DNA of 24,194 nt. It comes from Paramacrobiotus richtersi. Lineage: Eukaryota; Tardigrada; Eutardigrada; Parachela; Macrobiotidae. The stretch spans positions 1 to 24,194 of the forward strand of contig JAQGAU010000762.1 of NCBI GenBank assembly GCA_034698045.1, given 5' to 3'. Positions 1 through 10,043 of the stretch are shown one piece after another; positions within the stretch are counted from its first letter, which is position 1; each line of letters starts with the position of its first letter. The notes beneath the pieces were generated by a model. The model saw only the letters and a program-made list of their open reading frames with translations, made no database searches and was not told where the DNA came from. A program made the translations under genes and the position numbers.

Positions 1-270
1 AGATCAGAATCATTTTAATTTAGGAAGAAATACGATCCAAGAAACCCTGAGGCGGCAGCCGAAGGTGTTTCTTGTACCAGTTATTGGCGAATACAATCGT
101 CCCTACCATCGTATTGCTGACACATATGTGCGTAAATGAAAATGGCGTAACGGAAGCAGGAACGGCGTATACGCTGGTAAAAGAGATAAACATCGTGCGC
201 TTCCTGCGGAGCGAACTTACTGTAGGTGTAAAAAATGTGACTAACACTGACAGCTACAGCAACTGCATCA

Positions 271-322
271 GGTCTGATACATGACTAATGATCTTAGGTC
301 TGACACATGATTAATGATCTTA
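271..322. repeat. 26-bp tandem duplication
   Basis: Two adjacent 26-nt units (271-296 and 297-322) begin GGTCTGAYACATGA and end AATGATCTTA. They differ at two positions. There is no sign of coding in this stretch. Confidence 0.85.
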
Positions 323-960
323 ATGACTGAACAGCCACGCGAGGGCTGGCTTATCATTCGTATGATCAATTTTCTTAAGAGCACGGAAAAGCCGAAACAA
401 GCAAAATAACAAGAACGATCCAATTACGCAGTGCAGAGTTACGGAAAAGTCGAAATGCAATTAAGATTTCAGGACTGCAGTGAGATGTTTTCCTTAAGCG
501 TTTTCTTCAGCCCAGTTTGCTTTTACTGACGTCGACCGGGCATTCTTGCAGGCGATTTTGTAACGCGCGGCAGAGCGGGAACCTATCCAATAAACGAATT
601 ATAACCAGTCTGACGTAAAATAATATAATTTTTTCGCGCAACCACTGGGATTTATTCGGTAGTACCGGGTGGTCGACAAACCTAGAAATCAAAAGACCGA
701 TGAGAACCTGTTTTCCGCAACGTGTTACCACTTATTTGTTTTGAAAAGCATCGACAACGGCGAATCCCCGTTCTCTTAACACAGTGGAAAAAACTGGTTA
801 CAGCCTGGCTGATAGATCAAATAAAGCCTGGGTCAACGTAGACCAGCAAACAATATTTTACAGTAACCAAAGATCAGATCACTGTAATGGTTAATAGAAA
901 CGTCAACGTATCCATGTGACCGGTGGCCCGTCGCTTCACTGACGATTTTATGCTCCCCGA

Positions 961-1095
961 CATTTTGCTGACCGACGTTTCGCAGTCCTGAACTTTTGTT
1001 TTTAACTAATTCGCTGATTATGTACTACTTTGCTGACCAACATTTTGCTTCCCAGACGGCTTGCTACCTTCAAAATGCTGACCGTCACTTTGCTC
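961..1095. repeat. Degenerate dispersed 23-nt repeat, three copies
   Basis: Three related stretches start near 961, 1028 and 1073. They share a core TTTGCTGACC followed by a four-base variable part and then TTTCGCA or TTTTGCT. Read in the plus frame of the last two copies they give a repeated FADxHFA-like peptide, but the open frame is only 67 codons. I treat this as a degenerate repeat, not a gene. Confidence 0.4.
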
Positions 1096-1277
1096 GCACA
1101 CAGTTTGCTGTCTTCGAAAATAAGTTATTCAATCGCTATATTGAGGTAGGCCAATCCGGAGATTCTGCTGGTTTTGAACGACATATAGTAAAGTCATAAG
1201 ATCCATCGGAAAAATTTTTATTGCCAGCTGTTGAAATTCATGAATAATAATAATATAATGTACAATATCGATTCTCA

Positions 1278-1466
1278 TTGCGAAGCGGGAAATATTACCG
1301 TCACGCCGTCCCGGATAAACTACAGGTTGGTCGCACCTACAAGTGCTGGTATCAACAAGGGCGCGAACACGAGATCTACGGTACAGGTCCGGTTAGTCAA
1401 TACCCGTACGCCACAAACGGTAGACGCGGGTTCATGCCGAGGACATCATTTTTTGGTCAACTATAA
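1278..1466 (+). other. Possible exon, function unknown
   Basis: This frame is short but has exon-like composition, rich in aromatic residues, Gly, Cys and Arg. It contains the stretch VGRTYKCWYQQGREHEIYG. No start codon is needed if it is an internal exon, and a candidate donor (ACAG followed by GT) lies near 1385. I do not recognise the family. The overlapping 84-codon frame at 1231-1485 on the same strand is an equally short alternative, and both may be chance. Confidence 0.2.
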
Positions 1467-1499
1467 AACTAGCCTTTCTGCATAAAAAGCTTTTACTCG

Positions 1500-2230
1500 A
1501 GTAATTTTTACCATGCGAATCTGGTGCCACAATTCATATCAGTCGAACCATGCAATGCATTGTAACAAACAAAAGCAAACGTTTTCGAAGGATATCTGAA
1601 ATGCGTAATACCGCTCTCATTACGGTGGAAACACGAGAAAAAAATTTCGCCACTGGTCGAAAAAAGAGATTTCTACAATTATGCAGTCCAATTTACCACT
1701 GTTTTTTTAAAGACTGTTAGGTCGATGCAGAAAATCTTCAGAACTGCTTGCGCAAATGATATAACCGGAGTCTAGCCTTAACAGGTGTTGGGTAATTCTA
1801 GTGCATGCTCATTTTCCCTTCAATACCTGAAACTATTCAGCTCAAAAAAAGTTGAGCTCTGTACTGATAATGATTACTGATTATGAAGTATAGTACTTAG
1901 TATTGACCGATTATAGTATTTAGTTGTTTATTAACGAGCACCGGCTTCAAATAGTCGTTTTGCAACTGGTACACTTTCGAATTTCAAGTAATCGTTTATT
2001 TTTAGCATTACTGGTTGTCAAATTTATGTAGGAAGAACAACTGCGAGAAGATGGTAGACTGTTGAAAGCGACTAAACCTAGAAAGAAGTCCGAAATTTAG
2101 TCGTAATCACAAAATGAACAGCTTGCGACGATGAATATGGTATAGTTCGAAAACCAAAAGATTCAAAATTTGCTGTTCGGTACATTCGGTAGTTATCAGC
2201 CAGCATTCTTCACAAGTACATACAACGAAC
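1500..2230. other. Intergenic; holds 3' flank of lipocalin-like gene 1
   Basis: No coding region was seen. On the minus strand an AATAAA hexamer lies at 1995-2000, about 230 nt past the stop codon of the lipocalin-like gene ending at 2231, and is a plausible polyadenylation signal for it. The stretch is AT-rich. Confidence 0.4.
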
Positions 2231-2895
2231 TTAATATGCAGGTTTCGGTTGTTCGATTTCTTCCTGGAATCCCGCAATCTGCTGTTGCAAGCAGGTACCG
2301 GCGCCGAGATAACTGCAAGCTGGTTTGTCGCTAGTTTGCGGCATTATGGGGATGTTACTCGCGGAGCACCCATAGGCTTTGAAAGTCGGGTTGATGACGT
2401 TGTTGTCAACGGTGTCCTTCTGGCTCTGCGTCCACTGCGAAGGATCCGTGCGGGCGCTGACGACTACAAAGGCGTCATCGCAGAGGCCGGTCTGCAAGCT
2501 ATCCTTGAAACAGCCATAATAGATGTGGTATTGGTCGTCCATATACACAGTCAGTGTTCGCAGTGGAACTGTTAAGAAAATGCGGAAAATCCATACATTA
2601 GATTCGTGGAGATTTCCAGTACCGGTTTCTTACCTGGTCCCGTGTCGGAGTCCCTAATCTTGTATCGGAAGCCGTAGTTCTCTCCCGTATTTGCCAGAAA
2701 GCCGGACCAATATCCGTATTTGCATTGCGTGTCGCCAGCAGAACCATACTGCACAGTTTCAGCCCATGCGAAGACACCGGTCAGATTAAGCAACGGCAGG
2801 CTTCCGCTGCCCACCACGTTCCAGTTGTAGAGCATCCGGACTGAACCGGGTTCCGGTGAAAATAGCTGCCGGTACACCCACCACGATCCGCCAAT
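2231..2895 (-). CDS. Lipocalin-like secreted protein, copy 1 (5' exon missing)
   Basis: Two exons were resolved: 2634-2895 and 2231-2568. The 65-nt intron at 2569-2633 has a consensus donor (CAG then GTAAGA) and a pyrimidine-rich acceptor. It splits a codon in phase 1, so the joined frame runs 199 codons to a TAA. Seen: a GxW-type motif at the start (GGSWWVYRQ), a Cys before YWSG, then YYGC, GLCDDAFVVVSARTD, YGC and PAC. Known: an N-terminal GxW, the segment 'YxxYxC...C..vxVlSR' and a C-terminal Cys are hallmarks of apolipoprotein-D-like lipocalins, which bind small hydrophobic ligands outside the cell. Inferred: a lipocalin fold. The first exon, which should carry a signal peptide, was not found; a phase-0 acceptor (ATTATCAG) sits just before 2895. 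The neighbour at 3432-4164 is a paralogue on the same strand. Confidence 0.6.
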
Positions 2896-3431
2896 CTGAT
2901 AATCGAGGCATAATAAATACTTGTTTGCCAAATAAAACATATACACTTCCGAGTAACTACATATTTCAATATGGTAAGACTACGATTGATGTGGAAGTGG
3001 GCGCGGATATATTTTTAGTATGATCCACAGTCGTACGATCCCTGCTGCAACCCATTATCTTGACGATTTTAAGTGCAAGTTACGATCAAACATCAACCCT
3101 CTGCATATTCGCTGAACTGTTAGGAAACCTGTTTTAACATTACAGTACCGCATAAAAACGCAGGATGCAATGACCGCTGAAATGAATGTTACTTATGTAT
3201 GTTGACGTGAGTCCCTGCGCTGCCCTGCAGTTGTTTAGCTAAGATTATGATTGTTATCAGACAGCGACTTACAGTTTTTGCGGGATCATATTTGAGCTTG
3301 GGCTGTATGTATGTAGGCCATGCACAGCCTGAGGGGGTTGTGTACTGGCTGGTGTTTGTTGAAGATGTCTGGCCTGTAAAGGCGTACAGTACATCACCAA
3401 TTATCTCGTGAATAGACCGTGATATATTGGC

Positions 3432-4164
3432 TTAATGTGATATATTGGCAAAGCAGCTCGCAAGTACTGATGAGAACAATATGCACGAATAAATATTCTG
3501 TTGGCTTCGCGGTATATTACCTGGGCCGGGGGTAAGCATGGCTTCCTGCATTCCTTTGATAACAGCTGCGATGCAAGTTGGCGGATCCAGATTAAATGGA
3601 CACGAGGGCTGCTTGTCATCGTAAATCTGCCGGGGTAAATTCTGTACTGTAATACAGTAATTTTTCAGTGCCGCATTGATAATGCTGTCAAAACTATCCG
3701 TATCTGCGCTTAATAGCAGATCAGGCCGGGTTCTGGTTTGCGCCCAAATCAAAGGAACATCGCATGTCCCATCTGATGATCTGGGCTTGGCGCATCCATA
3801 AGCGACCATCAGTTTTGGGTGGTCATGGTACAGAATCGAGTAAGCGCGGTCATCTATCAAAAGCAAAACCGAAACCAACTTTAGCAGCCACGGCAAAAAG
3901 TCATGATGAAATGAACGAACGAAGAACAGTGTAATTGTCGGTGGACACGGCATCTTTCCCAACTTGAAGGCCACTATTCGTGTATGTGCCGGTCCAATAC
4001 TCATTTTGGCATACTCCGTTCGCGGACCACGCAATCTGCATGTACTGACGGTAAGCCAAACTGTTAGTCAGGAGGTCGAAGACTTGGCCCAGGTTTTGGA
4101 TGGTAATGCGCTGATTAACGGTCACTGGACCGTTCTGCCGGTAAGCGTACCAGTCACCTCCACC
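3432..4164 (-). CDS. Lipocalin-like secreted protein, copy 2 (5' exon missing)
   Basis: Exons 3921-4164 and 3432-3853 are joined across a 67-nt intron (3854-3920) in phase 1, exactly as in copy 1. The upstream acceptor (GAGCAG before GGTGGA) is also phase 0 as in copy 1. Shared features in order are GGxxW.YRQ near the start, Cys then YW.G, AYGC, GTC, a Cys where copy 1 has YGC, PSC, and a last Cys (PTC). The sequences otherwise differ widely, so the duplication is old. The last exon is longer than in copy 1. A good donor (CCCAG then GTAATA) at about 3520 could instead end it and lead to a further small exon, so the true C-terminus is uncertain. The signal-peptide exon was not found. Confidence 0.55.
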
Positions 4165-4199
4165 CTGCTCAATTGTTATTAATTTCTCGCATTGCTGCT

Positions 4200-5156
4200 G
4201 CTGATTGACATTTGTTCGTTAATTGTGAAGCTACGTTATTTAGTTGCCGAGCAGGACAATTAATTAAAAAAAATCTACTGTCTTGAATCAAATAAGGATT
4301 TGCTTGTTTACAGCTGTGCACGGCTCTAATACACACGAAAAGCAACCGAAATGATCTTTTCGCGTGCGGTCGGGCGGAATCAAAAAGTGCTAACCAGTTT
4401 AACTGTGAAACCAGGAAACGAACAAGGAAATGGCCGTAATTTAGTCTCGACAGCTAAAATTAACATCACTTAACATTCGTCAGTAGTTTACGTAGCAGAC
4501 AAACCTGAGACGGATCGGAGGCAGGTAAGGGTGGTATTGCTGCAGGATACCGAGGTGAACATGACTGTCCAAACACCGCTGTAATCAGCACTAAAACAAA
4601 TCGGGACACTGGTTACCAAGCAGATTAACCTGCCTTCCTAAAGATCATTCTACTGCACAAATCCCTCACCGAAACCGCAAAGAATGTGCATTTTAATCCT
4701 CCTGTTGGACGTTCGGAGACGCGAATTTTTTTTGATATACCGTGCTCTCGATCAAATCCCGCGCGAAGATCCACGTGGCACTTTCCAGGCAGTAAACTGC
4801 ATGTACTGTAACAGCCTGTACTGTAACCTGTGTATGTTTGCTTACTAAACACAGACTAATACACAGAGAATCGGCATTTTGTAGAATCGTATACACAAGC
4901 AAGCGGCCGATATTGCTCTGGGCTTCGGTACCTGGAACGTGGACTGATGTGTCACAAGTATATGCAATGAAAGAAATTACTGGTGACTGAACAACGAGTC
5001 AACGCCCAGACTGGCACAAAATACAGATAACAAACGGTGCAAAGTTACACGTGAATTATTTAAAATAATGAATTCAGAATAAGGTTATAAACTGATGTGC
5101 AATGTTGAGATGCTTATGCCGGAATGCGTGTGTACAAAAATTATTCTATGGTACAG
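4200..5156. other. No gene recognised
   Basis: Only short frames are present, none family-like. A short direct repeat TGTACTGTAAC occurs twice near 4803 and 4818. The stretch separates the minus-strand lipocalin-like pair from the plus-strand LRP-like remains, so upstream exons of the latter could lie here unrecognised. Confidence 0.4.
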
Positions 5157-5642
5157 TAATCTACGTTATGGAACTGGACCGACGTTACCGTGCCATTGTC
5201 ATCAGCCAGCTTCTCGCAGCTCCTCGGGCCCTTGCACTTGATCCACTAGCTGGTGTCATGTTCATATCCCACAGGTAACGAATGATATGCATTTGAACGT
5301 TCCGACTGCTTTTCACTACCGCGTTAATGTGTAGAACTAGCGTAATTTTAGTTCATCTGTTGTTGACTTTGATGACTTAGGACTTGTAGTATTTAATTTG
5401 TACTCTGTATGTAGTAATCTTATTGATTGCGCAAACAATGACGGCACTCATCGTCGGACCATACTTAACGAAAGCTGATGTTGTGCGTTTCCTCCGTGAC
5501 GACTGATCTCATTGCGAAGCGAGTCTATTATTGCTACGTACACCTCAACTACATTGAAACGGCGAAATATGATGGATCGGATCGCAAAGCAGTACTGGTC
5601 GGACGCGAAAGCATACCGCATCCTCAAGGACTAGCGACTTTC
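5157..5642 (+). pseudogene. LRP-like protein fragment: YWTD propeller blades, frameshifted
   Basis: Exon 5157-5274 encodes a blade with RYRAIVISQLLAAPRALAL and GVMFIS. It ends at a consensus donor (CACAG then GTAACG). After a 140-nt intron, exon 5415-5642 continues in compatible phase with NNDGTHRRTILNES, then DLIAKRVYYC, HLNYIETAKYDGSDRKAVLV and PHPQGLATF, ending before GTAAAA. Known: DGxxR, fPxGLtxD and YWxD are the LDLR class B repeats of LRP-type endocytic receptors. Odd: an in-frame TGA occurs at 5476, and the reading frame changes twice between about 5470 and 5502, so this copy cannot encode the full blade unless the sequence is in error. It belongs with the fragments at 6130-6531 and 11058-11594. 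Confidence 0.65.
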
Positions 5643-6129
5643 GTAAAACGTTTCTGAACGTCTCTGACGTAAAACGTTTCTGACTGAGTGGAAACAGCTG
5701 GGCGTTCTAGCTGTTACAAATTTCGTGGATAGTGAATCAATCACGACTTAGTTAAAGACGAGCCCAGCAAACCCATGGGGGTCACGGCTCACAGCGACCC
5801 ATCCGCTGAAGCAGATCCAAGTAAGCCGCAACAGGATGCGAAGATTTTGACGTAGCATAAAATAAAAAGCGTAAGATTCCCCAGATTAGCGCTATTTTGA
5901 AGACGTGAGAGGAAAGCAAAAAGCGCATAAGTTACAGACAGTAGTGTTCCAAGTAGGTAATGTTAAGAAAATCGTAGGACAGCTGAAGGTCAAAAGGATT
6001 TTTTTCTCTTAAGGTATCTGTATGCGTTCCATTCCAAGTCAACATTTCTAGCAGTAAATTGTAAGAAATCGACGTACACAATTTAATTGTCTACGGAATG
6101 TTATTACATTTTTTTTCTTCCGATAGTCA
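5643..6129. other. Intron-like gap within LRP remains
   Basis: No recognisable exon was found. A 15-nt direct repeat GTAAAACGTTTCTGA occurs at 5643-5657 and 5668-5682. The first copy overlaps the predicted donor, so a local duplication of splice-site sequence has occurred. Confidence 0.4.
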
Positions 6130-6531
6130 CGAAACCATGCCGAACAGACAACTGCGGTTGCTCACATTTATATTTTATGCATTATCCGTCAGAAGGCTGG
6201 GTACCGGTGTGCTTGCAGCACTGGTCAGCTGCAGCCTAATGACCAAACCTGCGATCGCCTGTCGACTTATTTGATTTATTCATCGAGGAGTGCGATTCGC
6301 GGTGCTGTTACAGATGGTTTTCAGGAAGAGTCATTTAGTGACACCAAGATGCCCAAGGTCGGCAGCCTTGGTGTGACCAATTTCCAATCGCTCGATTTTG
6401 ATCACCGGAATAATTACATCTATTTCTCGGATGGTTTTGACCATTATGGTATTTATCGTATACAACCATATGGGAGTCGGAGAGAACCAGTACTCCTGTC
6501 AGAACGTGCGACCAGTCAACTTAAAAGCTAA
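6130..6531 (+). pseudogene. LRP-like protein fragment: EGF module and first propeller blades
   Basis: An EGF-like module reads NCGCSHL in one frame and, after a one-base shift near 6165-6175, GYRCACSTGQLQPNDQTC in another. It is followed in frame by LIYSSRSAIRGAV, LGVTNFQSLDFDHRNNYIYF and YGIYRIQPYGSRREPVL. Known: an 'EGF then L(I/L)YSxRxxIRxi' junction starts the beta-propeller in LRP proteins. The frame runs on to a stop at 6531, but homology ends near 6500, where a donor could lie. The next expected blade (a VEGLAVDW-like motif) is not adjacent; it appears about 4.5 kb downstream at 11066, beyond the retrotransposon. The one-base shift in the EGF module supports pseudogene status. Confidence 0.65.
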
Positions 6532-6658
6532 ATGTGAATTCACAGCGTCTGACGTCATAACAACAGTTTTTTCCAGTGATAATGAGCTTTCACCGTTTGA
6601 GCAGTAGGGCGCTGCAATGCCCTGACTCCAGGGAACTGATTTGCTAAGTGGATGCTAC

Positions 6659-6805
6659 GCAGTGTTTCTCCCGTGGACTTCTATGTTATGGACAATTTCT
6701 GTAACCTGGCTACTTTTCCATCATAAGTGGCCCACTATATGTCAAAAGATAGAGAAAAAAATTTGGTTGGCAGTCCAACTACTATTTTCAATTATTGGTT
6801 TGAAA
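6659..6805 (+). repeat. Left arm of ~150-bp inverted repeat flanking the retrotransposon
   Basis: The sequence from CAGTGTTTCT to about GGTTTGAAA matches the reverse complement of 10804-10952, with scattered substitutions and small indels (roughly six of seven bases agree by eye). Long shared blocks include ACTTCTATGTTATGGACAAT and AAGTGGCCCACTATATGTCA. The short frame here (6641-6883) is not thought to be a gene. Confidence 0.85.
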
Positions 6806-6960
6806 GAAAACAGTTGTGATTGTTTCCAGTTAGCAGAGGAGCCTACGAGAGGTTCTCTGCAACGGTCTCGTAGGATTCTATAAGTATAAGTATTCTATAT
6901 GATTGGGTGCGGGCATTTTATGTTTTCGTGGCTTATCGCTCTTTCAACGCTCCATAATTC

Positions 6961-7576
6961 GTGTTACCGATGTTGAAATATCTTGATATTATTGCCAGCC
7001 TTGCGGACCAATCTCGATCATCCAATAACGTTCAGTGGCTTGATTATGACGTCAGATTCCGTCGATATGCATGCATGCACCCTTCTGAGGCTTCTGTTTG
7101 GTCATCTACTCATCCCGAGTTATACCGTGAGTGTTTTCTCACTGTGTCGCAGTATTCACTGCCGTCCACTTCCGCTGGGCATATTCCACGTTTACTGCCA
7201 CCGGGATATTGTTGTTTCAAATGTCACGTTCCGGGACATCATATTATGCAATGCCCGTTGTGGAAGAACGGACAGTTAAGCTCAAGCGTTGCACAGCCAC
7301 AACAGTCGTTTCGCGGGCGCATCGAGGCGGATGACCGCCTCTGTTCAGAATGGCAGCGTGGATATTGTTCACCGCCATGCCGATTTGGGAAGCTGCACGT
7401 CTGTGCCCGCTGTAATGCTGGATCCCATGGTCTTCGAAGTTGCAAAAACTCCACCAATTTCGGTGAGGCCGCCACCAACCGCGTCGACGCCGCTCCAGCC
7501 TCAGGCGTTTAGTCGGCATTTACGTCACCATCCAGACCAGCAATTTGTAAGTGTTATCATCGATATGATTAGTTGA
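6961..7576 (+). pseudogene. Retrotransposon Gag-like protein with zinc knuckle
   Basis: The frame opens right after a TAA (6955) and the first ATG is at 6970; it ends with TAG at 7512. It encodes WLDYDVRFRR and WSSTHPELY, then a CX2CX4HX4C knuckle (CFKCHVPGHHIMQC) and a second Cys-rich block, RGYCSPPCRFGKLHVCARC, ending HGLRSC. This order is typical of the Gag upstream of DIRS/Ngaro RT. The Gag is short, so the N-terminus may be lost. The linker expected before RT (PLQPQAFSRHLRHHPDQQFV) lies in the next frame, up to a TGA at 7574-7576. The Gag-to-RT passage is therefore broken, or needs frameshifts, near 7490-7510 and again at 7570. Confidence 0.65.
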
Positions 7577-9071
7577 TTACAAACGGTGCTGATATCGGTT
7601 ATTTTGGACCTGTATGTTCTCGTTTTACACCGAATGCTAAATCTGCTCGTGCGCATGCGGACGTTTTTATCAAATCAATCTACAAAGAAGTTTCACTCGG
7701 CCATACTGTTGGCTCATTTTCTCAACCACCGTTTCCTTGCTTTACAATCAGCTCACTCGGTGTGCGCGAAAAGAAACCCACCGGTCACCGCATCATTCTT
7801 GACCTTTCGCGGCCTTTCGGTAGTAGTGTGAATGATTTCATCGATAAGCAAGCGTATACTGTGAAATACTGTTCCATTGACGATGCTGTCCGACTGTTGA
7901 TTAAAACGGGCATTGGCGCTATTATTTGTAAACAGGATATCAAGCACGCATTTCGATTAGTTCCTGTTCGGCCAGCAGATTGGCCGCTTTTGGGTTATAA
8001 AGCTGGCGACGAATATTTTTATGATATTGTTTTGCCATTTGGTGGTCGTTCTTCCCCGAAATTATTTTGCATGTTGTCTGACGCTTTACATTGGATAATT
8101 GCCCGTGTGTCGGCGAGTGATTCTATTCTGCATTACGTTGATGATTTTTTCATTGTGGATGAAACGGTTGAGAAGTGTAACTCAGTTGTTAACACTATGA
8201 TCGATCTCTCCGCTGAACTCGGTATTCCCTTATCACCAGATAAAGCTGAGGGCCCTGCAACTTGTATACCATTTCTTGGTATTTTATTGAACTCAGTTTC
8301 CCAAACTTTGTCCCTCCCGATTGGAAAGTTACGTGAAATTATATCTCTGATTACCGGTTGGCAGAATAGAACTAAATGCACTAAGCGGGAACTACAAAGT
8401 CTTGTCGGTTCACTGCAATTTGCGTCCAAATGCGTTCCAGCCGGCCGTTTATTCCCCCGTCGGTTAGTTAATTTACTGTCATCCAATGAAGTCGAAATAT
8501 CTCTCGATGATGGATTTAAAGCTGATCTCATGTGGTGGTCTGAATTTCTGCCTAAATGGAACGGAACCGCTTCGTTTCTGGCGGTTAATTGGTCATATCC
8601 TAATGTAATTAATCTGTATACTGTTGCTGCGGCTGGCACAGGATGTGCGGCTTTCTTTGATGGCGAGTGGTTTGCAGTGCAGTGGCCTTCGGCCGATATT
8701 ATGCAGCGATGTATTTTTTTCCTGGAGATTATTCCCATCTATGTTGCCTGTTTGATCTGGGCACAGAGATTTGCGAAACAGCGTATTATGTTTCATTGCG
8801 ACAACCAGGCCGTTGTATTATGCTGGCAATCTTTAAGTCCAAAAATCGTGATATCCTGCACGTTATGCGCAAGATTCTTATGCTAGCTGCAGTTAATAAC
8901 TTTACGGTCACTATTAAGCATGTCCCGGGTGTTGATAATGTGATTGCGGATTCATTATCCCGTTTCCAGTTCATAAAGTTTCATGATCATGCGCCCAGTG
9001 CTCATCCAATGCCGGTCCATGTCCCTAATTTTTGGCCTGACATTTTGCAGATACAACAGCCTATCAGTTGA
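7573..9071 (+). pseudogene. Retrotransposon reverse transcriptase / RNase H, frameshifted
   Basis: The RT domain has RIILDLS (about residue 73), QDIKHAFRL with the first catalytic Asp (122), LPFGGRSSP (154-162), YVDD (188-191) and FLGILLN (234-240), so its core is intact. The RNase H follows: LYTVAAAG near 349-356, LEIIPI with Glu 384 and FHCDNQAVV with Asp 410. The usual first RNase H Asp (T-D-A) is Val 351 here. The first frame ends at 8886. The rest of RNase H (ILHVMRKILML, HVPGVDNVIADSLSR) lies in another frame ending at 9071. The change is consistent with one base missing in the A-run at 8840-8844. RT copies element RNA to DNA and RNase H removes the template. The copy looks defective by these two lesions. 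Confidence 0.85.
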
Positions 9072-9952
9072 TGTACCATCACATATCTGCATCTATTCGG
9101 CGCACCTACCAATCCGGACTCAATGTTTTTGCTGGTTTCCTGCGCTATCACAATGTGCACTTTCATCCGTCGGTTCCAAATGTCCTGAATTTTATTGCCC
9201 ATTTGTTTCGAAGTGGACATAAGTATTCTTCAGTTCGGACATATACAGCTGCAATTGCGAATTTTGCTGCCGAAAACGATTTACCCAATCCTGTTATGTC
9301 TCTTCGTGTTCAACATGCGCTCAAAGGTTACGCACGCTTGAATCCGACCGGATCCGACAATCGAACACCTATTACGCTAACCATTATGCGTCTTTTGAAG
9401 GATCGGATACGCGTTTCTGGTCTATCGGCTTATGACCAATGCTTATTTTGGTGTGTGTTTTGTTTTGCCTATTTTGGCTTCCTCCGTGTATCGGAATTTA
9501 CCGTATCCGCAACGCAGTCACAGCATTGCATATTATTCCGTCATGTTTTATACTCTGAGCATAATGTCCTTCTTACGATACCCAGTTCAAAAACTGACCA
9601 GTTCCGACATGGATACACCGTTTCCTTGCGTGCAACTGACCGTTCCGTTTGTGCAGTTCGCGCATATCTGAAATTTTCTGCTGCGCGACGGCCAACTCCA
9701 GAAGATTACCCTTTCTTCCTGTTGGCTAATGGAGCACCGCTTACTCGTGCCTTCCTCGAATCAAAACTTCGCCGCCTCTTACCAGAATACCCACTAATAC
9801 ACTCCCACAGTTTCCGTATTGGTGCCGCAACATCTGCACTGCTGAATGATGTTCCAGCCCACCTTGTCCAAGCCGCCGGCCGTTGGAAATCTGCCGCCTT
9901 CAGCTCCTACGTTCGCGATGAAGTACCTGTCCAGTCCTTACCTGTCTACTGA
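9071..9952 (+). CDS. Tyrosine recombinase of Ngaro/DIRS-type retrotransposon
   Basis: This is a 293-residue open frame from the ATG at 9071. The start overlaps the previous stop by one base (TGATG), an arrangement that could allow re-initiation. Counting from that ATG, the catalytic Arg is at 139 (GFLRVSEF), a Lys at 174 (SSKTD), His-x-x-Arg at 246-249 (HSFRIGAAT), Trp in place of the second His at 272 (GRWKS), and the nucleophile Tyr at 280 (SSYVR). Known: this R-K-HxxR-(H/W)-Y set is that of the phage-integrase family, and these elements use it to insert a circular cDNA. The frame is intact although RT/RNase H is damaged. The N-terminal part (RRTYQSGLNVFAGFLRYH) fits the SAM-like DNA-binding domain. 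Confidence 0.88.
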   Translation: MYHHISASIRRTYQSGLNVFAGFLRYHNVHFHPSVPNVLNFIAHLFRSGHKYSSVRTYTAAIANFAAENDLPNPVMSLRVQHALKGYARLNPTGSDNRTPITLTIMRLLKDRIRVSGLSAYDQCLFWCVFCFAYFGFLRVSEFTVSATQSQHCILFRHVLYSEHNVLLTIPSSKTDQFRHGYTVSLRATDRSVCAVRAYLKFSAARRPTPEDYPFFLLANGAPLTRAFLESKLRRLLPEYPLIHSHSFRIGAATSALLNDVPAHLVQAAGRWKSAAFSSYVRDEVPVQSLPVY

Positions 9953-9979
9953 CTTGGAGGTTTGTTGGGGGCTTTGTCT

Positions 9980-10043
9980 GGGGCGTTTTTTGGTTTGTTC
10001 TGTTTTTTGTTCGTTCCAGCATCTTATGCTGTCTCATTCTGTT
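9980..10043 (+). repeat. 64-bp direct repeat, copy 1 (element 3' region)
   Basis: It starts GGGGCGTTTTTTGG and ends CTCATTCTGTT. It is identical over 64 of 64 bases to 10397-10460. It lies 27 bp after the recombinase stop codon, the place of repeat B1 in Ngaro-type split direct repeats. Confidence 0.95.

Larger units (their letters stand above)
1..1230. other. No gene recognised; short repeats only
   Basis: All reading frames are short and none resembles a known family. The stretch holds a 26-bp tandem duplication (271-322) and a degenerate repeat around 961-1095, both listed separately. It could be intergenic DNA or a long intron of a gene lying outside the window. Confidence 0.5.

Noticed and set aside
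2606-2640. Alternative donors inside the lipocalin-like gene 1 exon (GTACTGG, GTATGG)
   Set aside because: They give the wrong phase or an intron under 55 nt; GTAAGA at 2633 has the best consensus and correct phase.
6641-6883. 80-codon plus-strand frame over the left inverted-repeat arm
   Set aside because: The matching region of the other arm does not keep this frame, so it is not a conserved protein.
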